From Burkholderiales bacterium (GTDB lineage Bacteria; Pseudomonadota; Gammaproteobacteria; Burkholderiales; Casimicrobiaceae), in assembly GCA_016790165.1 (NCBI GenBank), contig JAEUPL010000033.1, positions 1 through 64,000 of the forward strand: 64,000 nucleotides of DNA, given 5' to 3'. The notes under the pieces are model-generated. The model worked only from the letters and a program-made list of their open reading frames with translations. It was not told where the DNA came from and made no database searches. A program made the translations under genes and the position numbers. Below are positions 27,106 through 35,356 of the stretch, in pieces; position 1 is the first letter of the stretch, and each line of letters starts with the position of its first letter.

Positions 27106-28212
27106 ATGAAAGTGACGCCGGAACAATACCGGACGCACTATCTGGAAGCGGACATCGCGCAGTGGCGATTTGCGCTGGTGTTGTTCGCCGTTCCAAACAT
27201 TATTTTTGCCTGGATTGACTACACCGTTATTGGTCCGGGCAGGATGTTGCACGTCTATATGACACTGCGCGCGATTCTGGTCGTGTTCTCTGCGGCGCTT
27301 TGGCACTACCTGCGTACATTGCGCGACTTCCGCCGCCTCGACTGGCTGATGTTGCTGTGGAGCCTGACGGGGCTTGCCGTGATCTTTCTCAACGTCTTCG
27401 GTCGGCCCGTTGACTATTTCGGGCACTACGCGTTTGAGGTTTTCGCCGTGCTGGTGTTCTTTGCGGCCTGCCCGCTGCCGCCGTCAAAGCAAGTGATTGT
27501 TGCCGCGTGCTATCTGCTGCCCTCGATCGTGCTGCTGCTCAACTACAAAACGCGCAGCCTTCCGTTCTATACGTCGAACCTATTGTTTGTCATGGTGCTT
27601 GCGGTCATCAGCGGCTATCTGATTTCGGTGCGCATCAACCGCTATCGCATGTCGGCGTTTGAGGCGCAGCGCAATCTCGAATTGCAGGCCAAATCTGATC
27701 CGCTGACGGGCATCGCCAACCGTCGTGCGTTTCTCGACGCGGCGCGCGGCGAGATGGCGCGCGTGGAGCGCACTGCCGAGCCGGCCGCGGTGCTGATGCT
27801 GGACATTGACCACTTCAAAGCGATTAATGATCGGCACGGTCATGAACTGGGCGATTTGCTGTTGATTGCGTTCACGCAGCGCATCCAGGCGGCGCTGCGC
27901 CCATACGACCATTTCGCGCGGTTTGGTGGCGAAGAGTTTGTGGTGTTGTTGCCCGGCACCGCCGCCGCCGACGCCGCCGCTCTCGCGGACCGTTTGCGGC
28001 GTGTCATCGGCGACCAGCTGTTTGTCGTCAGCGGTCAGGCCGTGCCGATGACCATGAGCGTTGGTGTGGCGGCGGTGCGTCCAGACAATGCGTCGCTCGA
28101 CTGTGCGCTTCGGCGCGCCGATGCAGCGATGTACTCAGCCAAGAAGCATGGGCGCAATCGAGTTGAAGTCGACGCTACGTATCGCGATGGCGCCACCATG
28201 AAGGCGGCGTAG
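27106..28212 (+). CDS. Membrane diguanylate cyclase (GGDEF)
   Basis: A 368-residue protein that makes c-di-GMP. The N-terminal half has about six membrane segments (residues about 20-185). A GGDEF domain follows, with SDPLTGIANRRAFLD and the active-site GGEEF at residues 274-278. An intact product-inhibition site RxxD (RPYD) lies five residues before GGEEF, so feedback inhibition is expected. No EAL domain is present. The sensor input is unknown. It stands alone between the second amidase and a convergent gene. Confidence 0.93.
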   Translation: MKVTPEQYRTHYLEADIAQWRFALVLFAVPNIIFAWIDYTVIGPGRMLHVYMTLRAILVVFSAALWHYLRTLRDFRRLDWLMLLWSLTGLAVIFLNVFGRPVDYFGHYAFEVFAVLVFFAACPLPPSKQVIVAACYLLPSIVLLLNYKTRSLPFYTSNLLFVMVLAVISGYLISVRINRYRMSAFEAQRNLELQAKSDPLTGIANRRAFLDAARGEMARVERTAEPAAVLMLDIDHFKAINDRHGHELGDLLLIAFTQRIQAALRPYDHFARFGGEEFVVLLPGTAAADAAALADRLRRVIGDQLFVVSGQAVPMTMSVGVAAVRPDNASLDCALRRADAAMYSAKKHGRNRVEVDATYRDGATMKAA

Positions 28213-28230
28213 TCGCGGCGCGCTTCCCCT

Positions 28231-29136
28231 CTAGGGCCGAATCTTCACGCCGCTGACGCGCTCCTGAGCAGTCACGAGCTCGGGAACCATGCCGTCGCCC
28301 AAGCCAAGCGTGCACGCCTGCACCAGAGACTGGTGTACGGCTTCGCCCAGCCAACTGGCAACGGGCAGGCTCTCCGTGAAGTGCGTGTAGTAGCGAAGGT
28401 CCTTGCGCGCGTTGTCGAGCTGGAACTTGAGTCCCTGCATGTCGCCGTCGAGCGTCCGCGCCATCGCCTGAAACAGCCCGGAATTGACCCCCCCGGCGCT
28501 CACCACGCGCACGAGTTGTTTCGGGTCCACCCCGCCTTTGACGGCGGTCGCGAATGCTTCAGCCGTGGCCGTGCAAATGGCCTGTGCGATGAAGTTGTTG
28601 AGCAACTTCAGTTTGTGACCCGCGCCCGGTGGGCCGACGTGAAAGATGTTCTCGCAATAGGCCGCCAGCACGGGCTGGATTGCCGCGAAGGTAGTGTCGC
28701 TGGCGCCGACCATGGTGTTAAGTTTGCCCAGCTCCGCTTCGACGGGAGTCCGCGCCAGCGGTGCATCGACGAATTCGATTCCGAGCGCGGCGAAGCGCTC
28801 CCGCAGCGACGCGGTCGCGTTCGGCTCCGCCGTGGACGCGTCAATCACGATTTGTCCCCGGCGTGCAGCGTGCGCCACGCCGTCGGCGCCAAAGCAGACG
28901 GTCTCCACTTCGGGTGAGCCAGTGACGCAGATGATGACGACGTCGCTCGCGGCTGCAACCTCGCGCGCGGTTGCAACCGGGTGAGCGCCGAGTGCAACCA
29001 GATCATCACCCGCCTCCGGCGCGCTGCGCCGTCGCATGAAGGTCAGCGCGAAGCCGTTGCGTGCGAGACTTTTGGCGATGCCGTGGCCCATCAGGCCAAT
29101 GCCGATCACCCCGATGCGCGCGGACTTGCCATTCAT
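28231..29136 (-). CDS. NAD(P)-dependent beta-hydroxyacid dehydrogenase family
   Basis: A 301-residue oxidoreductase of the 3-hydroxyisobutyrate/tartronate-semialdehyde dehydrogenase family. The N-terminal Rossmann motif is GVIGIGLMGHGIAK. The substrate-binding block is DASTAEPN and the catalytic Lys is in GAGHKLKLLNNFI. The C-terminal helical domain is complete. The exact substrate is not deducible. I used the ATG at 29136; a GTG at 29154 would overlap the upstream gene. It follows the chalcone-isomerase-like gene by four bases, so they are likely co-transcribed. Confidence 0.85.
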   Translation of the reverse strand: MNGKSARIGVIGIGLMGHGIAKSLARNGFALTFMRRRSAPEAGDDLVALGAHPVATAREVAAASDVVIICVTGSPEVETVCFGADGVAHAARRGQIVIDASTAEPNATASLRERFAALGIEFVDAPLARTPVEAELGKLNTMVGASDTTFAAIQPVLAAYCENIFHVGPPGAGHKLKLLNNFIAQAICTATAEAFATAVKGGVDPKQLVRVVSAGGVNSGLFQAMARTLDGDMQGLKFQLDNARKDLRYYTHFTESLPVASWLGEAVHQSLVQACTLGLGDGMVPELVTAQERVSGVKIRP

Positions 29137-29140
29137 GGCT

Positions 29141-29800
29141 TCAATAGCGATCACGAGTGGGGGATTGCGTATTGTCGTTGCTCGGCATGAGGCCGAGCAG
29201 GACCGGTTTCAGGCTGCTGTCGATGGGGTTCGGGCCGACCCAAATTTGCAGCAGCGTGTGAAAGAACGACTCGTCGCTGAACGGCTCACCGATCCGCTTG
29301 CCGTTCACGTGAATTACGATGCCGGTGCCGGGAACTCGGTCGACCGTGATGGTTTCACCCTTCTTCATCGACGGGATTTGCCCGAAAATGCCGCCCAGCC
29401 GGAGCAGGCTGTCAAAGTGCTTTTGTTGCTCCGACTGCGACACGTTGGCGCGGATGCCGCCAAGGAGGCCTTTCGAAAAATCGTTGGCGTTGATCTCGCG
29501 CAGCAACACCAGATGGATGCGTTTCGCACCGGGTAGTGCGGCAATCTCAGCCGGCGTGGTTCGCTTTTGCGGCAGGTACAGTTCGGCGACGTACACCCGG
29601 ACGAGGCCTGCAGCGGCGTAGCGAATGCCGGCGCCGTTGAGCACAAGCTCCTGGTTGGCGACGCGTGCCCGCTCGTCGACCTTGACGCCAGCGACGTCGA
29701 GGGCGAGGGCAGTATTGAGGCAAAGAAACGGGATCAGGACGACCCGCAGCAAGTGGCGCTGGAGAGCGCCGTTCGTCTTGAACAAGCACAGAACGCGCAT
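29141..29800 (-). CDS. Chalcone-isomerase-like exported protein
   Basis: A 219-residue protein with an N-terminal hydrophobic export signal (about residues 17-34) and the bacterial chalcone isomerase-like domain: VANQELVLNGAGIRYAAAGLVRVYVAELYLPQK, then IHLVLLREI, FGQIPSMKKGETITVDRVPGTG, and a C-terminal FFHTLLQIWVGPNPID. Bacterial members are not flavonoid enzymes as a rule; their role is largely unknown and probably ligand binding in the periplasm. Confidence 0.85.
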   Translation of the reverse strand: MRVLCLFKTNGALQRHLLRVVLIPFLCLNTALALDVAGVKVDERARVANQELVLNGAGIRYAAAGLVRVYVAELYLPQKRTTPAEIAALPGAKRIHLVLLREINANDFSKGLLGGIRANVSQSEQQKHFDSLLRLGGIFGQIPSMKKGETITVDRVPGTGIVIHVNGKRIGEPFSDESFFHTLLQIWVGPNPIDSSLKPVLLGLMPSNDNTQSPTRDRY

Positions 29801-29863
29801 GACGAGGCTCGTTTGGGAGTGGGTGGGCGCGTAGTATGCCGTCGCGGCTAAGTATTTTCTTAT

Positions 29864-30508
29864 TTAAAACGCATTGCTCGGCGCCGTCAGGCCGAGTCTC
29901 GCTGGATCGCCTGTACCAACGCGTACGAGCACCGGCTCGTCACCCGTCAGGTCAACGACCGTCGTCGCCAGCGCTGGACTCTGGCCGGCGTCGAGCAACA
30001 GACCGAGCGCAGCGGGCATTTGCTCGGCGATCAATTCCGGATCGCTCAAGGCGTCGGTCTCGCCGGGTGGAATCAGTGTGGCCGAAAGTATCGGCTCGCC
30101 GAGCTCCGTCAGCAGCGCTTGCACGACCGGATGATCAGGTACGCGCAGGCCAAGCGTTGCCCGCTTCGGATGCAACAGCCGCTTCGGCACCTCACGCGTG
30201 CCTTCGAGAACGAAGGTGTACGGTCCCGGCGTTCCCTGTTTGAGGATGCGAAATGCCCGGTTGTCGACGCGGGCGTACTTGCCGAGCTCAGACAGGTCAG
30301 CGCAGACCAGTGTCAGATGATGCTTGTCATCCACGCCCCGCAACTGGCGCAGGCGCTTCACGGCATCGGCGTCGCCGAGGTGACAACCGAGAGCGTACGA
30401 GCTGTCCGTCGGGTAAGCGATCACCGCGCCGTCGCGAAGCAGCTGGGCCGCCTGCCGGATCAGCCGCGGCTGGGGGTTATCCGGATGGAGGTAAAAGCGC
30501 TGAGTCAT
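29864..30508 (-). CDS. L-threonylcarbamoyladenylate synthase-like protein (YciO/TsaC family)
   Basis: A 214-residue YrdC-fold protein. It has the nucleotide and RNA-binding pattern AYPTDSSYALGCHLGD, KRLRQLRG, and GLRVPDHPVVQALL of the Sua5/YrdC/YciO family, which makes threonylcarbamoyl-AMP for tRNA t6A. The length and the N-terminus FYLHPDNPQPRLIRQA fit the YciO branch better than TsaC, so the essential t6A enzyme may be elsewhere. It is followed in its promoter region by a facing pair of heptad repeats before cysB. Confidence 0.85.
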   Translation of the reverse strand: MTQRFYLHPDNPQPRLIRQAAQLLRDGAVIAYPTDSSYALGCHLGDADAVKRLRQLRGVDDKHHLTLVCADLSELGKYARVDNRAFRILKQGTPGPYTFVLEGTREVPKRLLHPKRATLGLRVPDHPVVQALLTELGEPILSATLIPPGETDALSDPELIAEQMPAALGLLLDAGQSPALATTVVDLTGDEPVLVRVGTGDPARLGLTAPSNAF

Positions 30509-30544
30509 AATATGAGTATTCTATCGTCGCATAAGTGGTGTCAA

Positions 30545-30677
30545 GGACGAAGGACGAGTGACGAATGACGCCAGGTGCGGAACCGGCGCCCGTTTGACGC
30601 CGTCGGCTGGTCTGATTGCGGTTGATTCGCCGCCGCACGTCGCGCTCTTTCGGTCATTCGTGATTCGTCTTTCGTCC
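30545..30677. repeat. Facing pair of heptad repeat arms (tsaC-like/cysB gap)
   Basis: Arm 30545-30572 is four units of GACGAAN type (GGACGAA, GGACGAG, TGACGAA, TGACGCC). Arm 30650-30677 is four units of the complementary type (TCGGTCA, TTCGTGA, TTCGTCT, TTCGTCC). The arms are reverse complements of each other with few differences and enclose 77 bases. They lie between divergent genes, directly upstream of cysB. Confidence 0.85.
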
Positions 30678-30688
30678 CGCCGTAGCCA

Positions 30689-31615
30689 ATGAACCTCCAG
30701 CAAATCAAATACGTCTGTGCAGTCGTGGAGAACGGCTTTAGCGTGTCGGAGGCCGCAGTTGCCTGCTTCACCGCGCAGCCGATCGTGAGCAAACACATCA
30801 AGACTCTGGAGGACGAGCTCGGCCTCGAAATCTTCGAGCGGAGAGGCAAGCGCTTCATTGGCCTGACCACCGCGGGCGCCGAGGCGTACGCCATTGCCAA
30901 GCGCCTCAATGGCGACGCCGCGAGCCTGAAATCGCTGGCGTCGGACATGACCAATGCGAAGGAAGGCGTGTTGACCATTGCCACCACGCACACGCAGGCG
31001 CGCTACGTCCTCCCGCGCGTGGTGACACAGTTTGGCGCGAAGTATCCCGACGTCAAGCTCAAGCTCAAGCAGGGGAACCCCAAGCAGTGTGCGGACTGGG
31101 TGGCAGGCAGTGAAGCCGATCTGGCGATTGCCACCGAGGCGCTGTCGCTCGATCCGTTGCTGGTGACGTTGCCGTGCTATCGCTGGAATCGCTGCGTGAT
31201 TGCACCGCCCAAGCACCCGGTGGTGAAGGAAAAAGTGCTCTCCATCGAAGCGCTGTCGAAGTATCCACTCATCACCTACGACACCGCGTTCACCGGGCGG
31301 TCGCAAGTCGACCGGGCGTTCGCCAGCGCCGGCTTTACGCCCAACGTGGCGCTGACTGCGCTTGATTCCGACGTCATCAAGACGTATGTGCGGCTCAACG
31401 TGGGCATCGGCATTCTGGCCGAGATGGCCTACGAACCCAAGGTTGACGCGGACTTGAAGCGGCTGGATGCATCGCATCTGTTCGCGCCCTCGGTCACACG
31501 GGTCGGGTTGCGGCGCAACGCCTTTCTTCGTCGCTTCGCCTACGACTTTATCGTGATGTTCGCGCCCTCGCTCAAGCGCACCGAGATCGAAGAGGCTGTG
31601 TTTGCCAAGCCCTGA
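30689..31615 (+). CDS. cysB: LysR-type sulfur-assimilation regulator CysB
   Basis: A 308-residue LysR regulator of the CysB/Cbl group. The DNA-binding helix-turn-helix is residues about 1-60 (MNLQQIKYVCAVVE...AQPIVSKHIKTLEDELGLEIFERRGKR). The effector domain has the CysB signature TTHTQARYVLPRV, KLKQGNPKQ, ADLAIATEAL and ITYDTAFTGRSQVDRAF. In relatives it responds to N-acetylserine and activates the cys genes. It lies ten bases after a heptad repeat arm and overlaps the following exporter gene. Confidence 0.9.
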   Translation: MNLQQIKYVCAVVENGFSVSEAAVACFTAQPIVSKHIKTLEDELGLEIFERRGKRFIGLTTAGAEAYAIAKRLNGDAASLKSLASDMTNAKEGVLTIATTHTQARYVLPRVVTQFGAKYPDVKLKLKQGNPKQCADWVAGSEADLAIATEALSLDPLLVTLPCYRWNRCVIAPPKHPVVKEKVLSIEALSKYPLITYDTAFTGRSQVDRAFASAGFTPNVALTALDSDVIKTYVRLNVGIGILAEMAYEPKVDADLKRLDASHLFAPSVTRVGLRRNAFLRRFAYDFIVMFAPSLKRTEIEEAVFAKP

Positions 31616-32945
31616 CCCTTCGCCCGCACCCCCGGCGGAGTCGCCTCTAACCGCATCGCACCATTCGCACGCCCAACTGGTTGAGCGCTATGCCGACGGA
31701 CGTGCCCGCCTGCGTCTGACGTGGCTGATGGCGGCGCTCTCGATGCTCGGCCCGTTTTCGATCGACACCTACCTGCCGGCGTTCCCTGCGATGCAGGCGG
31801 CATTGCCCGCGAGCGAAACGCAGATGCAACTCTCGCTCACGGTGTACTTCATCGGATTTGCGATCGCATCGCTCTTTCATGGAGCGATTAGCGACGCGGT
31901 GGGACGTCGCCCGGTGGTGATCGCGACGCTTGCGATTCATGCGGCGGCCTCCGTGGGCTGCGCCTTGTCACCTTCGATTGGCGCGCTGCTCGCGTTTCGA
32001 GCGATTCAGGGTTGTTTCGCCGGTGCGGGCTTCGTGGTGGGGCGGGCGGTGGTCCGCGACCTGTTTCCCGGAGACGAGGCGCAGCGCCAACTGGCGCGTG
32101 TGCAGATGCTCTTCGCGCTGGCACCGATTGTGGCGCCTATCCTCGGTGGCTGGCTGGTCGCGCATCAAAGCTGGCAAAGCATTTTCTGGTGCCTCGCCGC
32201 GTACGGCGCACTGCTCGCGCTGTGGTCACATCTCGCCTTGCCGGAGACGCATCCGGATCATTTGCGATTGAGTCTGGCGGTCGCGCCGCTGGCGCGCACT
32301 TATCGCCGCATGTTGTTCGATCGCCGGTTCTTGTTGCTCGGGGCGGTACCGGGCATCAACTTCATCGGCTTTTTCACCTACATCGCTGGCGCGCCCGCCT
32401 TTTTGATGCGACATCTTGGCTTGAGCAGCAAGGACTTTGCTGTGCTGTTCATCCCCGGCATCATCGGAATTACCGCGGCGGCGTGGTGGTCCGGCCGGCT
32501 CGCGGGACGAATCGCGCCTCGCCGCCATGTGCGCTGGGGATTTACAGTCATGGCCGTTGCCGCGCTGGTCAATCTGGTGATCAGCTCCGTGTGGCCCACG
32601 CCGTTGGTCGCCAGCCCGGTTTCGTCGCTCTCTGCTGGGGCGGGCGACGTTCCGTACGCCGCGCTCGCCGCGTACATCCTGCCCATTGCCACGTATACCT
32701 TCGGCATGGCGTTGGTGACGCCGGTGCTCACCATCAAACTGCTCGACGCCTTTGCTGCGGCCCGTGGCAGCGTGTCCGCGCTGCAATCGTCGACGCACGT
32801 GGCGTTGATGGCATTCACGACGGCGCTGGTGGTGCCCTTTGCGCAGCAGAGTTTGCCTCGTTTTGCCCTGACCATGCTGCTTTCGGTGACGGCGGGCGCG
32901 CTGGTCTGGCACTTTTATCTGCGCAGTCATCCGGATTCCCCATAA
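31602..32945 (+). CDS. MFS drug exporter, Bcr/CflA type
   Basis: A 447-residue major facilitator of the Bcr/CflA (DHA1) family with 12 predicted membrane segments. It has the signature FSIDTYLPAFPAM in helix 1, the motif A loop GAISDAVGRRPVVI, and the motif C-like region APIVAPILGGWL. It starts with TTG at 31602 inside the cysB end, the only start that keeps an N-terminal region of normal length; the next in-frame ATG would cut helix 1. The substrate is unknown. The overlap with cysB suggests coupling; some members export sulfur compounds such as cysteine, which would fit (inference). Confidence 0.88.
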   Translation: MPSPDPSPAPPAESPLTASHHSHAQLVERYADGRARLRLTWLMAALSMLGPFSIDTYLPAFPAMQAALPASETQMQLSLTVYFIGFAIASLFHGAISDAVGRRPVVIATLAIHAAASVGCALSPSIGALLAFRAIQGCFAGAGFVVGRAVVRDLFPGDEAQRQLARVQMLFALAPIVAPILGGWLVAHQSWQSIFWCLAAYGALLALWSHLALPETHPDHLRLSLAVAPLARTYRRMLFDRRFLLLGAVPGINFIGFFTYIAGAPAFLMRHLGLSSKDFAVLFIPGIIGITAAAWWSGRLAGRIAPRRHVRWGFTVMAVAALVNLVISSVWPTPLVASPVSSLSAGAGDVPYAALAAYILPIATYTFGMALVTPVLTIKLLDAFAAARGSVSALQSSTHVALMAFTTALVVPFAQQSLPRFALTMLLSVTAGALVWHFYLRSHPDSP

Positions 32946-33021
32946 TGTGCGTTGTGGGATCTGGCACCTGTCTTTCCGTTGTGGCCGCCACCTGTCGCCC
33001 TCAGTTCATTTGCCGCTCTTC

Positions 33022-33516
33022 ATGAAAATACGCCTCGCCCGACTGTACGCTTTCGCTTCCGCGATTGCGCTCGCCCTGTTGCCCGCGTTAGTACCAGCGG
33101 AAGCGGCGGCGCAGGTCAACAAGAACTTGCCGGTTGTCGAACTGACAATTACCCAGGGCGCGACGACCGCCAAGCTCAAGGCCGAAGTCGCTGCCGACGG
33201 CAACTCGCGCACGATCGGTTTGATGAACCGGTTTTCACTCGCGCCCGATAGCGGCATGCTGTTCGTATTCGCGCGCGCCGAACCGCTCGCGTTCTGGATG
33301 CGCAATACCTACGTGCCACTGTCCATCGCCTACCTGAACGACAAGGGGGTGATCCTCAATATCCTCGACATGAAGCCGCACGACGAATCGACGCATCCCT
33401 CCGCCGGACCAGCGATGTACGCGCTGGAGATGAAGCAGGGCTGGTTCAAGGAACGCGGCATCGTGGCCGGTGCCCGGATCGGTGGACTGGACAAGGCGGG
33501 CCGCGCCAAGGACTGA
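33022..33516 (+). CDS. DUF192 family exported protein
   Basis: A 164-residue protein with a signal peptide (about residues 1-30, ending AEAAAQ) and a DUF192 domain: ELTITQGATTAKLKAEVAADGNSRTIGLMNR, then GMLFVFARAEPLAFWMRNTYVPLSIAYLNDKGVI. The pattern LMNR...MLF...FWM.NT is diagnostic. The function is unknown in the family. The start at 33022 is chosen for the signal peptide. The 237 bases after it hold no recognisable gene. Confidence 0.9.
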   Translation: MKIRLARLYAFASAIALALLPALVPAEAAAQVNKNLPVVELTITQGATTAKLKAEVAADGNSRTIGLMNRFSLAPDSGMLFVFARAEPLAFWMRNTYVPLSIAYLNDKGVILNILDMKPHDESTHPSAGPAMYALEMKQGWFKERGIVAGARIGGLDKAGRAKD

Positions 33517-33753
33517 TCCGCGGCTTTGGCGAAACTGGCCGTTCACGATTGGAAGGCGGCACGCCTGAGGGTGGATCGCGCCATCTGCGAGTCACGCTCA
33601 CGGTGTCGATCCGGCCTCGCGTTGCGGCAGGTCGACATCAGCTCTTTCGTGCCGAATTGGCTACCAAATCGGCGCGAGAACAAAGTGGTAGGTCACGTGT
33701 TTCTCGTGCCTCCGGCTCATTTGTGGGCGTTGTCTTGCGACGGCGAAGCCTGA

Positions 33754-34857
33754 CTACCGGGCCGACGATTCAGATGACCTCGATAGCGTGCTGGATTCAC
33801 AGTACTGACGCGCGTCGGACGCAACGGCGCTACCGAAAACTGACGATTTGCCGGAGCCAGCCGTGGAAGCGTCCATCAGCTCGACACCGAAATCCTCGAA
33901 TCGCTGGCGCTTGTGCGTCGTGATGTCCATCAGCTGGGCGCGCAACCACACGCTACCGCTGTCTTCGTGAGTTCGGCGGTGCCACGCCATCGCCAACTCG
34001 ATGGGTGGTGCCTTGAACGGTAATGCGTACGCATCAACGATGGCACTGAAGGCTCGTGCGATGGACAGTGGCACGGTCGCGACCAGATCAGTCGAAAGCA
34101 ACAAATCCAGTCCCTGGCCGGTGTGCTCAAGGACGACGGATACTTTGCGGCTTAAGCCGAATGGTGAAAGGCGATCGTCAAGCTGACGGGTCGCCAAAGT
34201 CGTATTCGCCGCAAGGACGTGTTCCAGCGCGCAGTAGCTTTCGAGAGTCAGCGCTTGCGACCCGCGCGGGTGGTTGCGCCGTTGCACCATGACGAGCGGT
34301 TCCGAGGAGAGGGTTCGGGCATGGAGTCCTGCAGGTAGCAGGCCAGGCAGTGAGATCAACAGATCGACGCCACCCGACTCAAGCAGGGTCATCGCTTGGG
34401 CCGGCGCAAATGACTTGAGCGAAAAGGTCATGCCGGAATGCACGCGCTCGCGTACGTGCTTGATGAGTTCGGAAGCCAGGCAGCTCGATGCAGGTTCGGC
34501 TTCAATCACTCCGACGCAGAAATGTCGATCCGAAGTCTCGGGAGAGAAAAAGCTGCGGGGACGCATCAGAACGTCAAGGCGCGGCAGCAAGTCATCGAGT
34601 TGTTCGCGCAGCGTTAGAGCAAACGGTGTAGTCACCATACCGCGGCCATTTTCCGCAGGGATGAGGAGCTTGTCACCAAACGCCTCGCGCAAGCGCGCGA
34701 GTTGCCCGGATACGGCAGATTGACTCAGGCAGAGTCGCTCCGCAGCGCGAGTGACGCTCTCAGTCATGAGCAATGCGTGTAGCGAGGGGAGGAGGTTGAG
34801 ATCGATGTTCCGCCATTGGCTCACGGGAGGCTCCCTGAACGCGATGTGTTGTTGCAC
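33754..34857 (-). CDS. LysR-family transcriptional regulator
   Basis: A 367-residue LysR regulator. The helix-turn-helix is at about residues 18-78 (IDLNLLPSLHALLMTESVTRAAERLCLSQSAVSGQLARLREAFGD), of the NodD/LeuO-like type. The effector domain continues to about residue 315. The last 40 residues are Ser-rich, extend beyond the family's normal end and look unstructured; they may come from read-through into non-coding sequence after loss of the original stop. No divergent target gene is close: the next plus-strand gene is 500 bases away. Confidence 0.85.
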   Translation of the reverse strand: MQQHIAFREPPVSQWRNIDLNLLPSLHALLMTESVTRAAERLCLSQSAVSGQLARLREAFGDKLLIPAENGRGMVTTPFALTLREQLDDLLPRLDVLMRPRSFFSPETSDRHFCVGVIEAEPASSCLASELIKHVRERVHSGMTFSLKSFAPAQAMTLLESGGVDLLISLPGLLPAGLHARTLSSEPLVMVQRRNHPRGSQALTLESYCALEHVLAANTTLATRQLDDRLSPFGLSRKVSVVLEHTGQGLDLLLSTDLVATVPLSIARAFSAIVDAYALPFKAPPIELAMAWHRRTHEDSGSVWLRAQLMDITTHKRQRFEDFGVELMDASTAGSGKSSVFGSAVASDARQYCESSTLSRSSESSAR

Positions 34858-35356
34858 GCTTCATGTCAATAACTGCACCGCCAGGCAGTGTCGGTGAACA
34901 CACTTTCGCATTGATGTCGTTGTCAATTTCACCTTGATCAATGTCTGCTGTCGGGGCGCGTGACGTGGCACCGGGTAAACACTCATTGGCGTTCGCGATA
35001 GACGGTATCACGTTGCGCTCAGCCTTTCGTGGGCGTCGCACACCCCAGTCGGGGTAACGCTTCCGCTCCGTTCCACGAGCTCAGACCGCCCCTTGGGGGG
35101 CACCGCTTTCCCGAACGGTCAGTTCGGCCCAGCCAGAGTCTGACGACCACATCCGGCGCTTTTCACAACGATACGTTGCGCAGCGTGGGCAAACCCTCAT
35201 CGGCCTCCGTGATGGGAGCCATCGCTAATCGCACGGCCCACATACGAATTAACGCGCGCTGCCGCGCCTAAGATCGCATCGTTGCCTTTCGAGGATAACG
35301 CGTCGCGATTTCGATAGGCGTTCGAACGCAGAAGGGATAAGGGGAGTCACCTGAAT
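34858..35356. other. 499-base gap before the RHS gene
   Basis: I see no credible gene here. It contains GC-rich palindromic patches around 35080-35130. The last bases carry GGGGAG, a ribosome site for the RHS gene. Promoters for the two divergent genes should lie here but no clear -35/-10 pair was identified. Confidence 0.5.

Noticed and set aside
30521-31477. A 318-residue minus-strand open frame opposite cysB
   Set aside because: Shadow frame; cysB on the other strand has full domain motifs and a start next to its repeat.
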